From an uncultured Collinsella sp. (GTDB taxonomy: Bacteria > Actinomycetota > Coriobacteriia > Coriobacteriales > Coriobacteriaceae), in the NCBI GenBank assembly GCA_902472315.1, contig CABRNM010000002.1, forward strand, positions 1 through 64,000: a stretch of 64,000 nucleotides of DNA. Reading direction: 5' to 3'. Positions 60,812-64,000 of this stretch are shown in pieces. The notes under the pieces were generated by a model. It was not told where the DNA came from, did no database searches, and was given only the letters and a program-made list of their open reading frames with translations. Both the position numbers and the translations under genes were made by a program. How positions within the stretch are numbered: position 1 is the first letter of the stretch; each line of letters starts with the position of its first letter.

Positions 60812-61204
60812 CCGCGGAAAAGGGGGACATGATCCTCGAGCGAACGGCAAAGGGGCAAACCGTTTTCGCTCAATTGCTTTATGCCCCTCGACTGGCGGCT
60901 CAATCAGCGCATGCCGCGCCCACACAAAGCCGCTACACCTGTGACGGAGCTGTGAAGTGGTATCTATCGTTGGCGCGGGACTCGGCCAAAGAACGTCCCA
61001 AACGACAAATTTGTTGCAGTCCGTCGGTTCAACCCAATGATCCGTTTTCCTCCGTCCCCAATAGATCATTAGGAACGTCCCTAAGTGCCAGACTCGGGTG
61101 GGACTTTTGTCCCATTTGACGTTCCGTTGGCCCAGATATTCGTCATGTGTGTCCGCAAACGTGGGACAATGGCGATGTTGGTTTTACAGACAAAGGATGT
61201 GCCT

Positions 61205-63151
61205 ATGAACGCCCCCGTTGCCAATACTTGTCGGCAGCGCTGCCTGTTTGCGCGATTCGCTTCCGTCTGCGTGCTCGTCGCGCTTGCGTTGTTGCTGCTG
61301 CCTGTCGCCGCGCACGCCGACGGCTACTCCATGACCCAAACCTATATCGGTGCCACGGTCGAGGCCGACGGCTCGCTGACCGTTGTCGAGGGACGCCAGT
61401 TTGATTTCGATGACGACATCAACGGCGTGTTTTGGGAGATCAATACGGGCACCAACCAGCAGGGCGGCACGGCGACCGTCGATGTGCTGAGCGTTGAGGA
61501 AGACGACACCGCGTTTAACAAGGTCGACAGCGCAAACAAAGGCGACGACGGCGTTTACACGGTGGAACAGTCCGACGATGGCGTGAGAATCAAGGTGTTC
61601 AGCCCCCACGAGAGCGGCGACAGCGCGATCTATTACGTGAGCTACACCATGACCGGTGCGGTTATGAACTGGGCCGATACCGCCGAGCTCTATTGGAAAT
61701 TTGTGGGTGACGGCTGGTCTGCGGATTCCGATGATGTCGAGATGGAAGTGTACTTCGCAAATGCCGCCGCCGGGACGGCGGCCGTCAAGGGCGATAACTT
61801 CCGCGCATGGGGCCACGGCCCGCTGACGGGCGACGTGTCGCTCGATGCGGATGAACCCATGGTCACCTATACCATTCCCTGCGTGCATCAGGGCGAATTC
61901 GCCGAGGCGCGCATCGCCTTCCCCAGCGATTGGGTGCCTTGGCTTTCCGCTTCGAGCGAGGAGCGCATGTCAACGATCCTGAGCGAAGAGAAGGAATGGG
62001 TCGACGAAGCTAACGCCCGCCGCGCTCACGCTCGCATGATTGCCAATGCGCTTGCCGCGCTAAGTGTTGTCGCGGCGGTCGCCTTTACCGGCACAATCGT
62101 TGTGCTCAAGCTACGCAGGCCCAAGCCCAAGCCGCTCTTCCAAGACGAGTACTTCCGCGATGTGCCCTCCGCCGACCATCCCGCGGTGCTTGCAGCTCTT
62201 ATGAGCTGGAACAACGTGCCCGATCAGGCATATATCGCCACGCTGATGAAGCTGACCGACGACCGCGTGATCAAGCTGGAAGAAGCGACCGAGGCCAAGA
62301 AGAAGGGCCTGCTCCGTCGCGAAAAAGAGGAGCAGACGTATCGCATCACGGTGACCGACGAGGCCTGGAAGGCTGCCAAGAAGGACGGCATCGATCGCGA
62401 TGTGCTCAAGGTCTTCTTCGCCGGCGTTAAGCCCGATAAGGACGGAGTCCGTTCGCGCACGTTTAGCGAGCTGGAGGAGTACGCTAGCGAGCGCACCACA
62501 TCTGTTGGCGACAAGCTCGAGGACTATCAGAGCACGGTTAAGGGCAAGCTGGAGGCGCGTGAGTTTATCGCATCGGATGGCACTATCGCGATGGTGGCCG
62601 GCCTGGTTCTCGGCATCATCATTGTCTTTGGCATTCTGGGCTCTCTGATCTATACCGACTTTGCGGACGCCAACGTCGGCGCCGCTATGATCTCGATTCC
62701 CGTCACGATCGTGGGCTTTGTCCTGAGCTGCACCTTCCGCCGTTACACGCCGGAGGGCGCCGAGGTGGCGGCTCGCTGCAAGGCGCTCAAGCATTGGCTC
62801 GAGGACTTTACGCGCCTGAAGGAGGCTATCCCCAGCGACCTGATCTTGTGGAACAAACTGCTGGTGATGGGCGTTGCCCTGGGCGTTTCGAAAGAAGTGC
62901 TGCGACAGCTGGCCGAGGCCGTGCCTGCGGATCTGCGCAACAGCGACGATTTCTACGACAACTACCCCTGCTACTGGTGGTATTACCATCACTACGGCAA
63001 CGAGTCTCCGCTCGATTCGTTCAACGATGTGTATCACGAGACCATCCGCGAGCTGGCTTCGAGTTCCGATAGCTCGAGCGGCGGCAGCGGCGGCGGCTTT
63101 TCCGGTGGCGGCGGTGGCGGCGTCGGCGGAGGCGGCGGCGGAACGTTCTAA
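61205..63151 (+). CDS. DUF2207 membrane protein with Gly-rich tail
   Basis: 648 aa. A signal peptide (VCVLVALALLLLPVAAHADG) is followed by an external DUF2207 domain of beta type to about residue 265. Then come a membrane helix (LAALSVVAAVAFTGTIVVLK), a cytoplasmic part (about 310-455), two more helices (MVAGLVLGIIIVFGILGS and ISIPVTIVGFVLSC) and a tail of glycine and serine ending GGGGGGTF. ATG 61205 is chosen because AAAGGA lies upstream. Such proteins are common in Actinobacteria and Firmicutes; their role is unknown. A terminator follows. Confidence 0.85.
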   Translation: MNAPVANTCRQRCLFARFASVCVLVALALLLLPVAAHADGYSMTQTYIGATVEADGSLTVVEGRQFDFDDDINGVFWEINTGTNQQGGTATVDVLSVEEDDTAFNKVDSANKGDDGVYTVEQSDDGVRIKVFSPHESGDSAIYYVSYTMTGAVMNWADTAELYWKFVGDGWSADSDDVEMEVYFANAAAGTAAVKGDNFRAWGHGPLTGDVSLDADEPMVTYTIPCVHQGEFAEARIAFPSDWVPWLSASSEERMSTILSEEKEWVDEANARRAHARMIANALAALSVVAAVAFTGTIVVLKLRRPKPKPLFQDEYFRDVPSADHPAVLAALMSWNNVPDQAYIATLMKLTDDRVIKLEEATEAKKKGLLRREKEEQTYRITVTDEAWKAAKKDGIDRDVLKVFFAGVKPDKDGVRSRTFSELEEYASERTTSVGDKLEDYQSTVKGKLEAREFIASDGTIAMVAGLVLGIIIVFGILGSLIYTDFADANVGAAMISIPVTIVGFVLSCTFRRYTPEGAEVAARCKALKHWLEDFTRLKEAIPSDLILWNKLLVMGVALGVSKEVLRQLAEAVPADLRNSDDFYDNYPCYWWYYHHYGNESPLDSFNDVYHETIRELASSSDSSSGGSGGGFSGGGGGGVGGGGGGTF

Positions 63152-63165
63152 CGGTCGTAAATTAT

Positions 63166-63212
63166 GGGATGGGCTTTTCTCGACAGCCGTCGGGGGAAGC
63201 CCATCCCTTTTT
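63166..63212 (+). terminator. Terminator of the DUF2207 gene
   Basis: GGGATGGGCTT pairs with AAGCCCATCCC around a 20-nt loop and is followed by TTTTT. Confidence 0.88.
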
Positions 63213-63226
63213 ATGCGCTACCTACG

Positions 63227-63274
63227 AAGACTGTCCCCAACGACTAGTCACTGGGGACGTTCCTAAATGACTAG
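63227..63274. repeat. Dispersed repeat module
   Basis: AAGACTGTCCCCAACGACTA and onward matches the outer part of the repeat element ends at 37462-37508 and 37751-37773. The middle is present in opposite orientation (TGGGGACGTTCCTAAATGA here). This suggests a modular repeat family. Confidence 0.6.
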
Positions 63275-63289
63275 GTATGGCTGCTGGGC

Positions 63290-63931
63290 CTAGGCTGTTA
63301 GGTCGAGTTCGTAGAGGAAGCTTTCGCGCGGCATGTCGTGACGGCGCTCTTCGCGGTTGGCGCGGTGCGTGGCCGTGCGCTTAAAGCCATGCAGCTCGTA
63401 GAACTTCCACGAGCAGTTGGAGTCGGTGCACAGGTGCGCCCTCGTCGCCCCGCGCGAGGATAGGTACGAGACTGCGGCGTCGAGCAACACCGAGCCAACG
63501 CCCAGGCCATGGACGTCGCGATCTACGGCAAGCAGCGTGACCTCGTTGTCGTGTGGCAACGGGCTGCTTTCGAGCAGGCGGTTGTTGGTTCGGATGGTTG
63601 CGCGCACAAACGAGAGATACTCGGCGCAGGCATCGGGCTCCAGCTCGCGCATTTGCGATAGCAGTGCGCGTTCGGTATCCAGCCAATGTTCCTTAACGGT
63701 GGCGCCGGAGCTCTGTCCCGCACGCGCGAGCGCAATGCCGCGCGCCTGACCGTCGATTACGGCAACTTGCGAAAACGTCGAAGACGAAAGGCAGTAGGCA
63801 AGGTCGCACGCGGCCTCGAGGCGGTTGTACTCATCGTTATCCGAATTGTCATGCCAAAGCTGCTGTAGAATCAGCGCGATGGCGTCGAAGTCTTCGGTAT
63901 CAAACGGTCGGTAGAGAACCCGCGAGACCAT
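63290..63931 (-). CDS. GNAT family N-acetyltransferase
   Basis: 213 aa. The acetyl-CoA loop is seen as LLAVDRDVHGLGVGSVLLDA, with the end motif KFYELHGFKR. It would acetylate an amine on a small molecule or protein; the substrate is unknown. AAGAGG lies before ATG 63931. It is convergent with the DUF2207 gene. Confidence 0.85.
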   Translation of the reverse strand: MVSRVLYRPFDTEDFDAIALILQQLWHDNSDNDEYNRLEAACDLAYCLSSSTFSQVAVIDGQARGIALARAGQSSGATVKEHWLDTERALLSQMRELEPDACAEYLSFVRATIRTNNRLLESSPLPHDNEVTLLAVDRDVHGLGVGSVLLDAAVSYLSSRGATRAHLCTDSNCSWKFYELHGFKRTATHRANREERRHDMPRESFLYELDLTA

Positions 63932-64000
63932 GGTGCCTCTTTCTTTTGCGGATGCATATCGAGCACAGTTCTACCACGCTATTGGCATCTAATTATGGTG

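Overview
The window is a GC-rich stretch of a gut-type Actinomycetota chromosome. The gene content (HisZ-HisG fusion, ABC maltodextrin transporter beside glycogen phosphorylase and amylomaltase, fructosamine deglycase, orphan PTS parts, many long GC-rich intergenic hairpins) best suits a Coriobacteriia, most likely Collinsella. That placement is an inference from gene style, not from a marker gene. The first 16 bases match the end of an Illumina read-2 adapter, so the window starts at a contig edge carrying adapter read-through.

Layout. 1-2.7 kb: tRNA-Gln with tRNA-derived fragments, a peptidoglycan-binding protein and a polyprenyl synthetase. 2.7-16.4 kb: an alpha-glucan block. It holds a PTS EIIC-EIIB transporter fused to a HAD phosphatase, a divergent GntR/UTRA regulator, a lipoprotein-type binding protein, two permeases and an ATPase, then glycogen phosphorylase, 4-alpha-glucanotransferase and galE. 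Five copies of a TTGTTTAAACAA-like palindrome lie at three promoters of this block and suggest one regulon. 16.7-24 kb: a secreted peptidoglycan hydrolase, murB, a LacI regulator, an unknown protein, two overlapping GntR regulators and a FrlB-like deglycase. 24-29 kb: an MMPL/RND exporter with a secreted alanine-rich repeat partner, flanked by one short-repeat family. 29.3-38.7 kb: a complete histidine pathway (hisZG-D-C-B-H-A-F-I-E plus a convergent PHP histidinol phosphatase). 38.9-51.4 kb: orphan LarC C-terminal domain, phosphodiesterase, mazG, an AAA+/DUF4143 ATPase, enolase, DivIC-like protein, Ppx/GppA, tRNA-Leu, orphan PTS IIB with a VOC protein, a two-component system, a DUF4342 protein and a Nudix hydrolase. 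51.5-57.7 kb: an accessory island with a PLD-helicase gene cut in two by an IS30-family element, and a second AAA+/DUF4143 ATPase. 58-64 kb: a small membrane protein, two metallophosphoesterases, glutamyl-Q tRNA(Asp) synthetase, a DUF2207 membrane protein and a GNAT acetyltransferase.

How it works together. The sugar block would import alpha-glucosides by PTS (with a built-in phosphatase) and by ABC transport, and break them down with GlgP and MalQ to glucose-1-phosphate and glucose. Enolase further along is an ordinary glycolytic gene. The histidine genes are tightly packed, often overlapping or abutting, and read as one operon.

Most notable: the transporter-phosphatase fusion and its predicted regulon; three tandem hairpins with paired base changes (10.9-11.2 kb); two AAA+/DUF4143 genes each preceded by evenly spaced direct repeats; an IS30-type insertion with an unusually long target duplication whose removal restores one reading frame of about 959 codons; and several long inverted-repeat elements with no coding content.
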